Shown piece after piece: positions 1 through 8,324 of a stretch of 64,000 bases of DNA; position 1 is the first letter of the stretch, and every line of letters starts with the position of its first letter. Source of the stretch: Vibrio fluvialis. Its GTDB lineage: Bacteria > Pseudomonadota > Gammaproteobacteria > Enterobacterales > Vibrionaceae. The stretch covers positions 1,302,001 through 1,366,000 of the forward strand of contig NZ_UHIP01000001.1 of the NCBI RefSeq assembly GCF_900460245.1. Reading direction: 5' to 3'. The translations under genes were made by a program, and so were the position numbers. A model generated the notes under the pieces. That model saw only the letters and a program-made list of their open reading frames with translations. It ran no database searches and had not been told where the DNA came from.

Positions 1-1064
1 TTTTCCAACAGGTTACCGATCATTTCATCAAAGTCGGTGGTGTCGACGGCGACTTCCAGCTCAGAATCAAGTTCGTTTACCAAGACAATTTCACGCTCGG
101 CATACACTTTATCAAAAGCCATTGAAATGGCGTCGACACGTTCGCTGGGGTTTGCTTTTACCGCCAGAATGTTTGCAGAACCTGCCATTCGCGCGCGCCC
201 GAGGTGGTAGTCAATTTGCTTTTGAATTTGATCAATGGGCAGTTGCAGCTTTTCACGCTGATCAGACGGCAGCGTTTCTATCTCGTTTTTCAGGACGGAA
301 AGTGGCGTTTTCAACGCATGCGACAGGTTACCGGCATGGTTGCGAGCTCGCTCTAAAAGCTCCTGATAGTGAAACAACAACGCATTGAGGTCGTTCACCA
401 ACGGTGAAATCTCTTTTGGATAAGCTTCGTCCAATCCCGATTGTTCGCCTTTTCGTAGGGCGACCAACTCTTTTTGCATTTTGCCCAGTGGCCACAGCGA
501 CCAGGAAATTTGCGCGGCAATCAGCACCAGTACACCGACAAACAACAAACCGAGTATGACCCAAAGTTGGCTGACCACCTGTTTGAGGGTATCCATGATT
601 GGGGCTTCATCGACACCGACAAAAATCGTAATTGGGTTTGAGAACTCCGGCAGATAGACGGTGCGGGTGAGGATCACTAAGGGTTCATCTTTTGCACCCA
701 GGTAGGTCGTCTTGAGACCATGTTCATGTTTGGTCAGCGATTTGTCCCACAACGAACGAGAACGCAATTCCTGATCGCCGACGCTGGCTGTCCAGTAAAG
801 CCCGCTATAGGGTTGGTAAAAGCGTGGATCGGATAAGCGGATGGCAAGGCTCAGGCCGCCGCGGTCGTTGGCCTCAAGGTTGGCGGTGATTTCATCCATG
901 GAAAGTCGAAGCTGGTTCTGAACGTCAGACACCAAATACTCTTTTACCAGACTTGGAATGATATAGCCTGCTGCGAGAATCATCGCGCCGAGCCATAAGG
1001 TCGCCGCCAATAACAGACGACTTTTCAGACTGAGGCGTTTGAACGGCGACTCTCTATTCGGCAT
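1..1064 (-). CDS. Sensor histidine kinase, PhoQ/QseC-like (C-terminus outside window)
   Basis: Membrane sensor kinase partnered with the response regulator encoded just upstream. Translating the minus strand from the ATG at 1064 gives a cytoplasmic start, a first membrane segment at about residues 17-35, a periplasmic domain of roughly 125 residues, a second membrane segment, a HAMP-like linker and the phospho-acceptor box (NLSHALKTPL, His after LS). The ATP-binding domain is cut off at position 1, so the gene is partial by truncation of the window, not by mutation. Its ATG overlaps the last 11 bases of the regulator gene, which implies translational coupling. The layout resembles the Vibrio VprAB/CarRS pair, which senses envelope stress, polymyxin or calcium; that ortholog assignment is inference. 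Confidence 0.85.
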   Translation of the reverse strand, partial: MPNRESPFKRLSLKSRLLLAATLWLGAMILAAGYIIPSLVKEYLVSDVQNQLRLSMDEITANLEANDRGGLSLAIRLSDPRFYQPYSGLYWTASVGDQELRSRSLWDKSLTKHEHGLKTTYLGAKDEPLVILTRTVYLPEFSNPITIFVGVDEAPIMDTLKQVVSQLWVILGLLFVGVLVLIAAQISWSLWPLGKMQKELVALRKGEQSGLDEAYPKEISPLVNDLNALLFHYQELLERARNHAGNLSHALKTPLSVLKNEIETLPSDQREKLQLPIDQIQKQIDYHLGRARMAGSANILAVKANPSERVDAISMAFDKVYAEREIVLVNELDSELEVAVDTTDFDEMIGNLLE

Positions 1065-1713
1065 ACAACTGATACCCTAAACCACGGACGGTTTTAATGA
1101 TGTTCGGTGCGATTTTCTTGCGGATTCGGCCGATGAAAACCTCAATGGTATTTGAGTCGCGATCAAAATCTTGCTTGTAAATGTGCTCAACCAGCTCAGT
1201 GCGGGAAATGACTTTCTCTGGGTTATGCATAAAATAGGCGACCACTTTATATTCCAACGCGGTGAGGTTGACGGCTTGTCCGCGCCACATCACTTTCGAT
1301 GTGCGAGTATCCAGACTTAAATCGCCAATTTGCATCACGGGTGAAGCGTTCCCTGAAGCGCGGCGCAGTTGTGCACGAATGCGGGCGATGAGTTCCACCA
1401 TTTCAAACGGTTTGGTGAGGTAATCGTCGGCGCCTGCGTTTAGACCTTCAACGCGCTGAGTTAAGGTATCGCGCGCACTGAGAATCACCACTGGCGTGTT
1501 GATGTTTTCATCTCGAATACCTTTGAGAACGGTTAACCCGTCTAACTTAGGTAAACCAAGGTCGAGCACGATCACATCCCACTCTTCAGACGTTGCGCGG
1601 TAAAGAGCATCAATCCCATCCTGCGATAATTCGGGTACCCAGCCAGTTTGCTCTAGTGACTCAATGATCTGTTCACCCAAACGCGCGTCGTCTTCCACTA
1701 CCAGTATTTTCAT
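1054..1713 (-). CDS. OmpR/PhoB-family response regulator, candidate VprA/CarR
   Basis: Cytoplasmic DNA-binding regulator of 219 residues, the usual family length. The receiver domain (1-115) has the acidic pair D8/D9, phospho-acceptor D51 in a VLDLGLP context, and the conserved lysine K101 in YLTKPF. The C-terminal winged-helix domain ends in the typical RTVRGLGY motif. It lies between a PepSY-domain gene upstream (10-bp gap) and its kinase downstream (11-bp overlap), so the three probably form one operon. The sequence resembles the Vibrio regulator known as VprA or CarR, which controls lipid A modification and biofilm genes in V. cholerae. I did not search a database, so the symbol is left empty. 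Confidence 0.88.
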   Translation of the reverse strand: MKILVVEDDARLGEQIIESLEQTGWVPELSQDGIDALYRATSEEWDVIVLDLGLPKLDGLTVLKGIRDENINTPVVILSARDTLTQRVEGLNAGADDYLTKPFEMVELIARIRAQLRRASGNASPVMQIGDLSLDTRTSKVMWRGQAVNLTALEYKVVAYFMHNPEKVISRTELVEHIYKQDFDRDSNTIEVFIGRIRKKIAPNIIKTVRGLGYQLYAE

Positions 1714-1722
1714 GATGTTTCT

Positions 1723-2112
1723 CTATTTTTTGATGACATCGAGGACGTTACGTCCACGAATAGACATTAGCTCAAGGGTGGTGGCGTTGTATTCCACACG
1801 AATCACTTTATTGTCATAAACCAGTTTGAGTTCGTAGATCCATTCATCGTCATCCTCATCCAGTTCGACTTTAATCACGCGGCCATTTAACTGCTTATCA
1901 ATGGTGGCGTAGAGTTCGGAAAAAGGACGAATTTTACCCTGACGAACCGCTTCATACACTTCGTCCTGATCTTCATCGATTTTAACGTGGGCGCCTTCTT
2001 TATAGGCGTCTTGAATCAGTTCGTGCGAGGCATCGTGGTCAGCGAGTGCTGGCAGAGAGAGGCTACTGAAAAGAGCAAGACATGCGAATGCTTTCATGTG
2101 TTGATTCAACAT
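1723..2112 (-). CDS. PepSY-domain periplasmic protein
   Basis: Small secreted protein of 129 residues with a signal peptide (hydrophobic stretch ending in LPALA, mature start near residue 25) and one PepSY-like domain in the rest. The domain has the typical acidic motif DEDDDEWIYELKLVYD and ends at VLDVIKK. PepSY proteins are often encoded beside two-component systems and are thought to modulate proteolysis or sensing in the periplasm; no enzyme activity is expected. The first ATG (2112) is preceded by AGGT at a good distance. A second in-frame ATG at 2097 is also possible. It is the promoter-proximal gene of the unit with the regulator and kinase, so it is probably a target or accessory of that system. 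Confidence 0.8.
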   Translation of the reverse strand: MLNQHMKAFACLALFSSLSLPALADHDASHELIQDAYKEGAHVKIDEDQDEVYEAVRQGKIRPFSELYATIDKQLNGRVIKVELDEDDDEWIYELKLVYDNKVIRVEYNATTLELMSIRGRNVLDVIKK

Positions 2113-2192
2113 ATTAGCTACCTGTTAAGTCACATGCCGTCAGTATATAAAAATGAAAATGAATAGAAAGTGAATCAACTACTTTACGCTGA

Positions 2193-3929
2193 TTAACTCA
2201 GTTCATCCTCAAAGATTTTGTCGCGCATTTTCCAGAAGCGACCGACTTTACGGGCTATTACGAACTGGGGCGGGCGGAAGCGATGTTGATTATTCACCAC
2301 TTTGCTTGGCGATGCTTCATCAAATGGACGATGTTTGTCGGCCAGATGAGGGCGCACAAAGCGCTCTTTGAACGTGGCTTTTTGTTTCGCTGTCGTCAAC
2401 GACCAGAACTCGTGCACCTGTGCGTTGTTGTCACCGCGATAGGTCACTTTGAGCTGGGATTTGCCTTTGTCATCTTTCAGTACGGACAGATCCATGTCGA
2501 GGCACTCAAACACCAGCGCGTCTTTCAGATTTAGTGCTTCTTTGAGCTTTTTGTCCGGGTCGACCAGCGTCGCATCGCATTCATGACAAATTCGCGCGGC
2601 GATGTCGTTGTCTGCGCCGCACTCGCCGCAGTATTTGGCGCGAAAGCGGTAACCACAGTGTTCGCGCTCGCCAGTCTCTTCATCAGTAAAGTAGCCCTGA
2701 CAGCGGCGGCCGTAGTGTTCTATCAAAAAACCGTTGTTGTCGAGCTTGCCCCAAAAGTTATTGTTAAAGCCGCAGGCCGGGCAGGGGATGGTGATGATTT
2801 CGCTGTCGGAATCCGGCTTGGGGTCGCCTACCTCCGGCTGATACAGATCGTAGGTGTTCCCCGCATAGTCGAGCACCAAACATTCGGTTTTCCCCGGAGA
2901 AAGGCGCAGGCCACGACCAACAATTTGTTGATACAAGCTGACCGATTCCGTCGGGCGCAAAATAGCAATCAGATCGACGTGCGGTGCGTCAAAACCAGTG
3001 GTCAGTACGGATACGTTAACCAGAAACTTCAAATCACGCTGCTTAAAGCGCTGAATAATGGCGTCACGTTCCGGTGACGGCGTATCACCAATCACGATGT
3101 CGGATTCGCCTTGTGGCAGTAAGCCCAATATTTCCTGTGCATGGCGCACGGTAGCGGCAAACACCATCACGCCCTGTTTATCGGCGGCGAGCTGAATGAT
3201 CTGCTGAACAATCTGCGGTGTCGCGCGTTTCGATTGTTCAATCACCAAATCCATTTCAGATTCTTTGTAGCGGCCGGTGTTGGCAGGCTTGAGCTGCGAA
3301 AAGTCGTAACTCAGCACGGGGGCGTCGATAAGGCGCGCTGGAGTAAGGAATCCTTCATCCAACAGGTAGCGGATCGGTAGTTCAAAGATACAATCGCGGA
3401 AAAAACGTGGCTCTTCGCTGCGCACCAGACCGCGGGTGTGATACTGATAAATCCAACCCATTCCCAATCGATATGGCGTAGCAGTCAGACCTAATACTTT
3501 CATTCCCGGATTGAGTTCCAGCAGGTGAGTGATGACTTTTTGATAGCTGCTGCTTTTGTCATCCGGCACGCGGTGACATTCGTCGATGACCAGCAATGAA
3601 AACTGGTTTTTGAATGCGTCGAGGTTGCGAACGACCGACTGCACCGAAGCAAACACCACTTGCTGATCGGTTTCTTTGCGGCCAAGGCCTGCCGAGAAGA
3701 TGGCACCTTTGAGGCCATAACCTTCGTATTTCGCGTGGTTTTGCTCGACCAGTTCTTTAACGTGTGCCAGCACAAGAACTCGACCTTTTGCCAGGCGCGC
3801 TAATTCGGCGATCACCAAACTTTTTCCCGCGCCTGTGGGAAGCACGATGACGGCAGGAGTGGAGTGTTGGCGGAAGTAGTGGATGACCGCTTTGACGGAA
3901 TCTGCTTGATAAGGACGAAGTGTGTACAT
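2193..3929 (-). CDS. radD: RadD (YejH) DNA repair helicase-like ATPase
   Basis: Superfamily 2 ATPase of 578 residues, close to E. coli RadD (586). Motif I is PTGAGKS at residues 31-37, motif II is DECH, and motif VI region reads QQIVGRGLRLSPGK. After the second RecA-like domain there is a zinc-binding region rich in Cys pairs (CPACGFNNN, CGYRF, CGECGADND, CHEC). RadD acts with RecA and single-strand-binding protein in recombination and tolerance of double-strand breaks. The neighbours rsuA and bcr are the same as in E. coli, divergently oriented from radD, which supports orthology. The start at 3929 gives MYTLRPYQ, matching the family N-terminus. Confidence 0.93.
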   Translation of the reverse strand: MYTLRPYQADSVKAVIHYFRQHSTPAVIVLPTGAGKSLVIAELARLAKGRVLVLAHVKELVEQNHAKYEGYGLKGAIFSAGLGRKETDQQVVFASVQSVVRNLDAFKNQFSLLVIDECHRVPDDKSSSYQKVITHLLELNPGMKVLGLTATPYRLGMGWIYQYHTRGLVRSEEPRFFRDCIFELPIRYLLDEGFLTPARLIDAPVLSYDFSQLKPANTGRYKESEMDLVIEQSKRATPQIVQQIIQLAADKQGVMVFAATVRHAQEILGLLPQGESDIVIGDTPSPERDAIIQRFKQRDLKFLVNVSVLTTGFDAPHVDLIAILRPTESVSLYQQIVGRGLRLSPGKTECLVLDYAGNTYDLYQPEVGDPKPDSDSEIITIPCPACGFNNNFWGKLDNNGFLIEHYGRRCQGYFTDEETGEREHCGYRFRAKYCGECGADNDIAARICHECDATLVDPDKKLKEALNLKDALVFECLDMDLSVLKDDKGKSQLKVTYRGDNNAQVHEFWSLTTAKQKATFKERFVRPHLADKHRPFDEASPSKVVNNQHRFRPPQFVIARKVGRFWKMRDKIFEDELS

Positions 3930-4015
3930 GCTGGCCGGCGATAATTTCTGTGAAATAGCTCAACTATTTAGTGTCAGCTCGCTATAATACCCGACTTGAA
4001 GCAGATGAGGTATTC

Positions 4016-4717
4016 ATGCGTTTAGATAAATTCTTGTGTGATGCGCTGGGCAGCACGCGAAAAGAAGCCACTCAGATTCTGAAAAGTGGTGATGTTACCG
4101 TCGATGGTAAGGTTCAGAAAAGCGGTTCAGTACAAGTGACGGACGACTCCGTGGTGGTATGGCAGGATCGTGAGCTTTCGCTGACAGGGCCGCGCTACAT
4201 TATGTTGTATAAGCCGGAAGGATTTGTCTGCTCACATGAAGACGGTTTTAATCACACGGCGTTTGTTTTGCTCGATGGAGTGAATATGCGAGGCCTGCAT
4301 TTTGCCGGGCGTCTGGACGTGGATACCACGGGGCTGGTGCTGATCACCGATGATGGACAGTGGTCACATCGAATTACGTCACCAAAACACAAGTGCGACA
4401 AAACCTATCGCGTTTGGCTGGCTGATCCTGTGCAGGCTGATTACGCCGAGAAACTGGCGAATGGAATTGAGCTGCGTAACGAACGTGAAATGACTCTGCC
4501 AGCGCAAATGGAACTGGTTAATGCAGACGAAAATGAAGTACTGCTGACCATTCACGAAGGTAAATACCATCAGGTGAAACGTATGTTTGCCGCGCTGGGC
4601 AATAAAGTCGTGGGTCTGCACCGTGAGCGTGTCGGTGACATCGTATTGGATGAGGCCTTGGAACCGGGTGAATACCGCTATCTGACCGAAGAAGAAGTGG
4701 CGTCTATCTGGAAGTAA
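4016..4717 (+). CDS. rsuA: RsuA, 16S rRNA pseudouridine(516) synthase
   Basis: Modifies uridine 516 of 16S rRNA to pseudouridine during small-subunit assembly. The protein has 233 residues (E. coli 231): an N-terminal S4 RNA-binding domain (MRLDKFLCDALGSTRKEA) followed by the synthase domain with the catalytic motif GRLDVDTTGL, whose aspartate is the nucleophile. An upstream in-frame start at 3971 exists, but ATG 4016 is preceded by GATGAGG and reproduces the family N-terminus. It is divergent from radD; a TATAAT hexamer at 3983-3988 is a likely -10 element. Confidence 0.94.
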   Translation: MRLDKFLCDALGSTRKEATQILKSGDVTVDGKVQKSGSVQVTDDSVVVWQDRELSLTGPRYIMLYKPEGFVCSHEDGFNHTAFVLLDGVNMRGLHFAGRLDVDTTGLVLITDDGQWSHRITSPKHKCDKTYRVWLADPVQADYAEKLANGIELRNEREMTLPAQMELVNADENEVLLTIHEGKYHQVKRMFAALGNKVVGLHRERVGDIVLDEALEPGEYRYLTEEEVASIWK

Positions 4718-4748
4718 TTGACGACTCTGTCAGGAAATAAAATGTAAT

Positions 4749-4771
4749 TTAGGAAATAGTTTGTTTCCTAA
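4749..4771 (+). repeat. Perfect 8-bp inverted repeat after rsuA
   Basis: TTAGGAAA and TTTCCTAA arms enclose a 7-nt loop 32 bases after the rsuA stop codon. There is no strong T-run after it, so it is a weak terminator candidate or an operator-like dyad for bcr. Confidence 0.4.
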
Positions 4772-4830
4772 TAAGAACTAGAAGTTTGCGCGTATTTCCC
4801 TAATCTGTGGCGCGTTTACTAAACTATCCT

Positions 4831-4856
4831 AAGTGCGGCACCTTGTTGTCGCACTT
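4831..4856 (+). promoter_or_regulatory. Hairpin in the bcr leader
   Basis: Perfect AAGTGCG/CGCACTT arms flank a 12-nt loop, 25 nt upstream of the bcr ATG. It is followed by no T-run, so it is not an intrinsic terminator. It could shape the 5' end of the bcr mRNA. Confidence 0.4.
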
Positions 4857-4881
4857 CGTATTTATATCAGAGCGGAGATTT

Positions 4882-6090
4882 ATGACCTCTAATACTGCAT
4901 CCCCCCAACACGATGCTTCGAAGATCGGTTTTCTGTTGTTTGTGGTTCTTGGCGCGATAGGTGCGTTAACCCCTTTAGCGATCGACATGTATCTGCCAGC
5001 GATGCCAGCGATCGCCCGAGATCTCGGTGCCAGTGCTGGTGCGGTTCAAATTACGCTGACGGCTTATACCGCCGGTTTTGCTATCGGCCAACTTTTGCAT
5101 GGTCCTTTAGCTGATAGCTACGGACGTCGTCCTGTTATGCTGTGCGGTGTCTTCCTGTTTGCGGTGGCTTCAATGGTCAGCGCGACGACCAATGGTATTG
5201 ATGCTTTAACCACCGTTCGTGCGGCGCAAGGTTTTGCCGGTGCGGCGGCGGCGGTTGTCATTCAGGCCGTGGTGCGTGATATGTTCGATCGAGAGGATTT
5301 TGCGCGAGCGATGTCGTTTGTGACTCTGGTGGTGACGTTGGCTCCACTGGTTGCCCCGATGATTGGTGGGCATTTGGCGGTGTGGTTCGGTTGGCGTTCC
5401 ATTTTCTGGGCGTTGGCGATTTTCTCTGCGCTCGTGATTGCCATGGTGTTCTGGAAAATTCCGGAAACATTGTCGGCAGACAACCGTCAACCTCTGCATT
5501 TCAGAAGTACGATTAAAAACTACCTTCAGCTGTGTCGCAACGGTGAGGCGATGGGGCTGATCTTCTCGGGTGCTTTTTCATTTGCTGGTATGTTTGCATT
5601 CCTAACCGCAGGTTCGTTTGTCTATATCGATCTGTATGGTGTGACACCGAATGAGTTTGGTTACTTGTTTGGCCTGAACATTGTCGCGATGATCGCCATG
5701 ACGAGCTTAAATGGCCGCTTCGTGAAGAAAGTCGGTTCGCATGCGATGCTGCGTTTCGGCCTGTTCATTCAGTTATTGGCCGGTATTGGCCTGTTTGTCG
5801 GCTGGATGCTGGATGCTGGTCTGTGGGGCACGGTGCCTTTTGTCGTGCTGTTTGTCGGCACAATCTCAACCATTGGTAGTAACTCGATGGGTTTGCTGTT
5901 GAGTGGCTACCCTCGTATGGCGGGGACAGCATCGTCACTGGCGGGTACACTGCGTTTTGGTACCGGCTCTGTGATTGGCGCTGTGGTTGCTGCAATGCCA
6001 AGCGGCGTTGCGTGGCCAATGATTTTCGTTATGGCCGGATGTTCGGTATTATCGGTCGGTTTTTATTGGACCTTAGGAAGAAAAGCGTAG
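4882..6090 (+). CDS. bcr: Bcr/CflA-family drug efflux transporter (MFS)
   Basis: Inner-membrane 12-helix proton antiporter of 402 residues (E. coli Bcr 396), family exporters of bicyclomycin, sulfonamides and small peptides. The signature of the family is visible: LTPLAIDMYLPAMPAIA in helix 1, and the MFS motif A region HGPLADSYGRRPVML between helices 2 and 3. The ATG at 4882 follows an AGCGGAG ribosome site; a longer frame from 4807 would add residues unlike the family. It follows rsuA as in E. coli. The next gene starts on the last base of its stop codon. Confidence 0.9.
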   Translation: MTSNTASPQHDASKIGFLLFVVLGAIGALTPLAIDMYLPAMPAIARDLGASAGAVQITLTAYTAGFAIGQLLHGPLADSYGRRPVMLCGVFLFAVASMVSATTNGIDALTTVRAAQGFAGAAAAVVIQAVVRDMFDREDFARAMSFVTLVVTLAPLVAPMIGGHLAVWFGWRSIFWALAIFSALVIAMVFWKIPETLSADNRQPLHFRSTIKNYLQLCRNGEAMGLIFSGAFSFAGMFAFLTAGSFVYIDLYGVTPNEFGYLFGLNIVAMIAMTSLNGRFVKKVGSHAMLRFGLFIQLLAGIGLFVGWMLDAGLWGTVPFVVLFVGTISTIGSNSMGLLLSGYPRMAGTASSLAGTLRFGTGSVIGAVVAAMPSGVAWPMIFVMAGCSVLSVGFYWTLGRKA

Positions 6091-6749
6091 TGTCAGACTA
6101 TTACTTGGAAATTCAGAATGTCGTGAACTCGGCATTGGCAGAGTTAGACGCTGAACATCGTTCAGGCAAACTGGTGAACGCACCAGTGGCCAACAATCAC
6201 TTTTTAGTGCATTGGGTTACCAAGGCATTGAAGAGCCAACGTTTTCATCGCTGTGTGGTCGACGACTTAACGCGCTGGCAGAAAGCGGGCCGTTCAAAAG
6301 GCAATCAGTCGGAATTGCTGTTTACCTTTAAACGCATCTCTGGCTATTACGCGTCGTTTTTTAGCGGTGAACGTGACAACACCATCACTGATAAAAAAGT
6401 TGAGCAGTTTCTCGATAGCATGGAGCAGGACGGATGGGAAATCTCGACGTCTGAGCCGTTAGTCGATTGCGGTAAAGTGCAGATCTTTACTGACGGTCAG
6501 AACTCACTGGCACTGTGTTCCGTGCAATGTGAATCGTGCTTTGACGGTGTGTTGCTGGTTAAACCGATGAGCTGGTTTGTGCGCGGTTTCCATGCCGGAT
6601 TTGTCGAGAAAGCTGCGGCAGCCGGATTTATGCTTCACAAGCGTACCGATTACAAATCGAACGTCAAATATCATGGTGAGTACCTGATTTACCCAGGCAA
6701 CATGGGACAGCAGGTGGCAGAAATTCCGCTGTCGTTCAAAGCGGACTGA
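6090..6749 (+). CDS. DUF2913-type protein of unknown function
   Basis: Hypothetical soluble protein of 219 residues. The frame runs into bcr, but the best start is GTG 6090, which overlaps the bcr stop (TAGTG) and has a GGAAG site upstream; this gives VSDYYLEIQNVVNSALAEL. No signal peptide, membrane segment or catalytic motif is visible. The sequence resembles Vibrio proteins grouped as DUF2913, an assignment made from memory. The one-base overlap suggests translational coupling with bcr, but that is no proof of a related function. Confidence 0.7.
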   Translation: MSDYYLEIQNVVNSALAELDAEHRSGKLVNAPVANNHFLVHWVTKALKSQRFHRCVVDDLTRWQKAGRSKGNQSELLFTFKRISGYYASFFSGERDNTITDKKVEQFLDSMEQDGWEISTSEPLVDCGKVQIFTDGQNSLALCSVQCESCFDGVLLVKPMSWFVRGFHAGFVEKAAAAGFMLHKRTDYKSNVKYHGEYLIYPGNMGQQVAEIPLSFKAD

Positions 6750-6774
6750 TCGCTGGCAGTGAAATCGTATTGAT

Positions 6775-6801
6775 AAGGCTCTGATGTTCAGAGCCTTTTT
6801 T
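6775..6801 (+). terminator. Intrinsic terminator after the bcr unit
   Basis: Ten-bp perfect stem (AAGGCTCTGA/TCAGAGCCTT), 3-nt loop, then a T-run. The downstream arm contains the stop codon of the convergent gene. Confidence 0.85.
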
Positions 6802-8224
6802 GTTGCGCCTTTTTCACGATGGCTTTCACCATACCGTTAAAGATGAACAGATGGGCGGGCATCATGGCGAACCAATACAACAAGCCAAGGAATCCCTGCG
6901 GGTGCCACCATGCGGTTACATTGAGCTCGCGTCTGCCTTCAATTTCCTTAATCGTAAATTCTAGGCGGCCAAGCCCCGGGCCTTTCATACCAAAGAACAG
7001 TGACAAAAAACGATTGGGTTCGCTACGGATGACTTTCCACGAGTCAATGAAATCACCCACTTGCAGCTCTGGACCCGGCGGGCTGCGACGAACGGGTTTG
7101 CCGCCGCCAAAGAATAGATCGAGCCATTCACGGGTGCGCCATAGTACATTGGCAAAGAAGTAACCTTCTTCACGGCTGCCGATGGTGCGGATGACGGCCC
7201 ACAACTGGTGCGCGCTAACCTCGGTGGTGATGGTTGCGCCCGCCTGTTTAGGATAATAGCCAAACCCCGGCTGCCAACGATTCAGTGCGCCCGGATCAAA
7301 GCCCCAGACTTCACTGCGTACAAAGGTGCCTTCTTGCTCAATAGTGCGTTTCGCCGCGTCAAAGTAGCGGATTAACGGTTGCGGATAGCGTTGCTGAATC
7401 TCACTCGAGTTAGCTACATAGTCATGCTCCAACCCCGCCAGAAGGGCGCGGCCAATGCTCGAAGGCACCGACGTGACTAAACCAAGCCAATACGAAGCCA
7501 TACGCGGAGTCAGCAGGGAAGTAGACCACAAACGAAAGGGTTTACCAGCCAGTTCACAGATCACGCGAAACTGATCACGATAGGTAAGGGTATCGGGTCC
7601 TCCCGCTTCAAACAGTTGATGGCCCGTGGGAGATTCCTGTGCCAGTTTAAGCAAATAGTGATTGAGGTTCGCCAGCGCAATCGGATTGGCTTTGGAATCA
7701 ACCCATTTCGGCGCGATCAATACGGGAAGGTTGTAGACGAAATCGCGCATGATTTCAAAAGCAGCTGAGCCAGGACCGATGATCACACCCGCACGCAGTT
7801 CAGTGACCGGAACCTTGGATTGACGCAGAATATCACCGGTTTCACGTCGGGCTTTGAGGTGCTCGGAGTTACCGGTTTGTGGTTGAAGCGCACTTAGATA
7901 AATAACGTGCTGAACCTGACTTTGATCGAGCGCGTTTTTAAAGTGGTGGGCGAGGGAGAGTTCGTAATCAACAAAGTCGTGCCCCTGAGCCATGCCATGG
8001 ACCAGAAAAAATACCAGATCAAACTGTGGTACCAGCGTCAGTGTAGCGGCTTCATCCGCCAAGTCGAGGGGAGTGATGGTCAGGTTCGGGTGAGGCGCGG
8101 TGCGCATAGTGAGGTAGTCAGTATGGCGCGATGCTGCCGTGACCTCGTAACCTTCATCAAGGAGTTGTGGAAGCAATTGAGAACCTACGTAGCCAGAGGC
8201 TCCCAGCACTAGAACTTTCTTCAT
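6788..8224 (-). CDS. YbjT-like SDR protein with C-terminal DUF2867
   Basis: Predicted NAD(P)-binding protein of 478 residues (E. coli YbjT 476). The N-terminal Rossmann fold begins VLVLGASGYVGSQLLPQLL, with the nucleotide-binding glycines in GASGYVG; the atypical-SDR core runs to about residue 300. The C-terminal DUF2867 region includes GPGLGRLEF and WWHPQG, and ends with a hydrophobic segment (FLGLLYWFAMMPAHLFIF) that may sit in the membrane. The substrate is unknown for the whole family. The stop codon lies inside the terminator shared with the convergent gene. Confidence 0.82.
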   Translation of the reverse strand: MKKVLVLGASGYVGSQLLPQLLDEGYEVTAASRHTDYLTMRTAPHPNLTITPLDLADEAATLTLVPQFDLVFFLVHGMAQGHDFVDYELSLAHHFKNALDQSQVQHVIYLSALQPQTGNSEHLKARRETGDILRQSKVPVTELRAGVIIGPGSAAFEIMRDFVYNLPVLIAPKWVDSKANPIALANLNHYLLKLAQESPTGHQLFEAGGPDTLTYRDQFRVICELAGKPFRLWSTSLLTPRMASYWLGLVTSVPSSIGRALLAGLEHDYVANSSEIQQRYPQPLIRYFDAAKRTIEQEGTFVRSEVWGFDPGALNRWQPGFGYYPKQAGATITTEVSAHQLWAVIRTIGSREEGYFFANVLWRTREWLDLFFGGGKPVRRSPPGPELQVGDFIDSWKVIRSEPNRFLSLFFGMKGPGLGRLEFTIKEIEGRRELNVTAWWHPQGFLGLLYWFAMMPAHLFIFNGMVKAIVKKAQQKRL

Positions 8225-8324
8225 TCGTCGTCCCTTGAATGGAGTGGTGTGATTATGCGCATACGCGTATAATAGCTGCTCACTTTTCCCCTTGCTATCA
8301 AACTCTTGCCTTTGAGGTGGTCTG

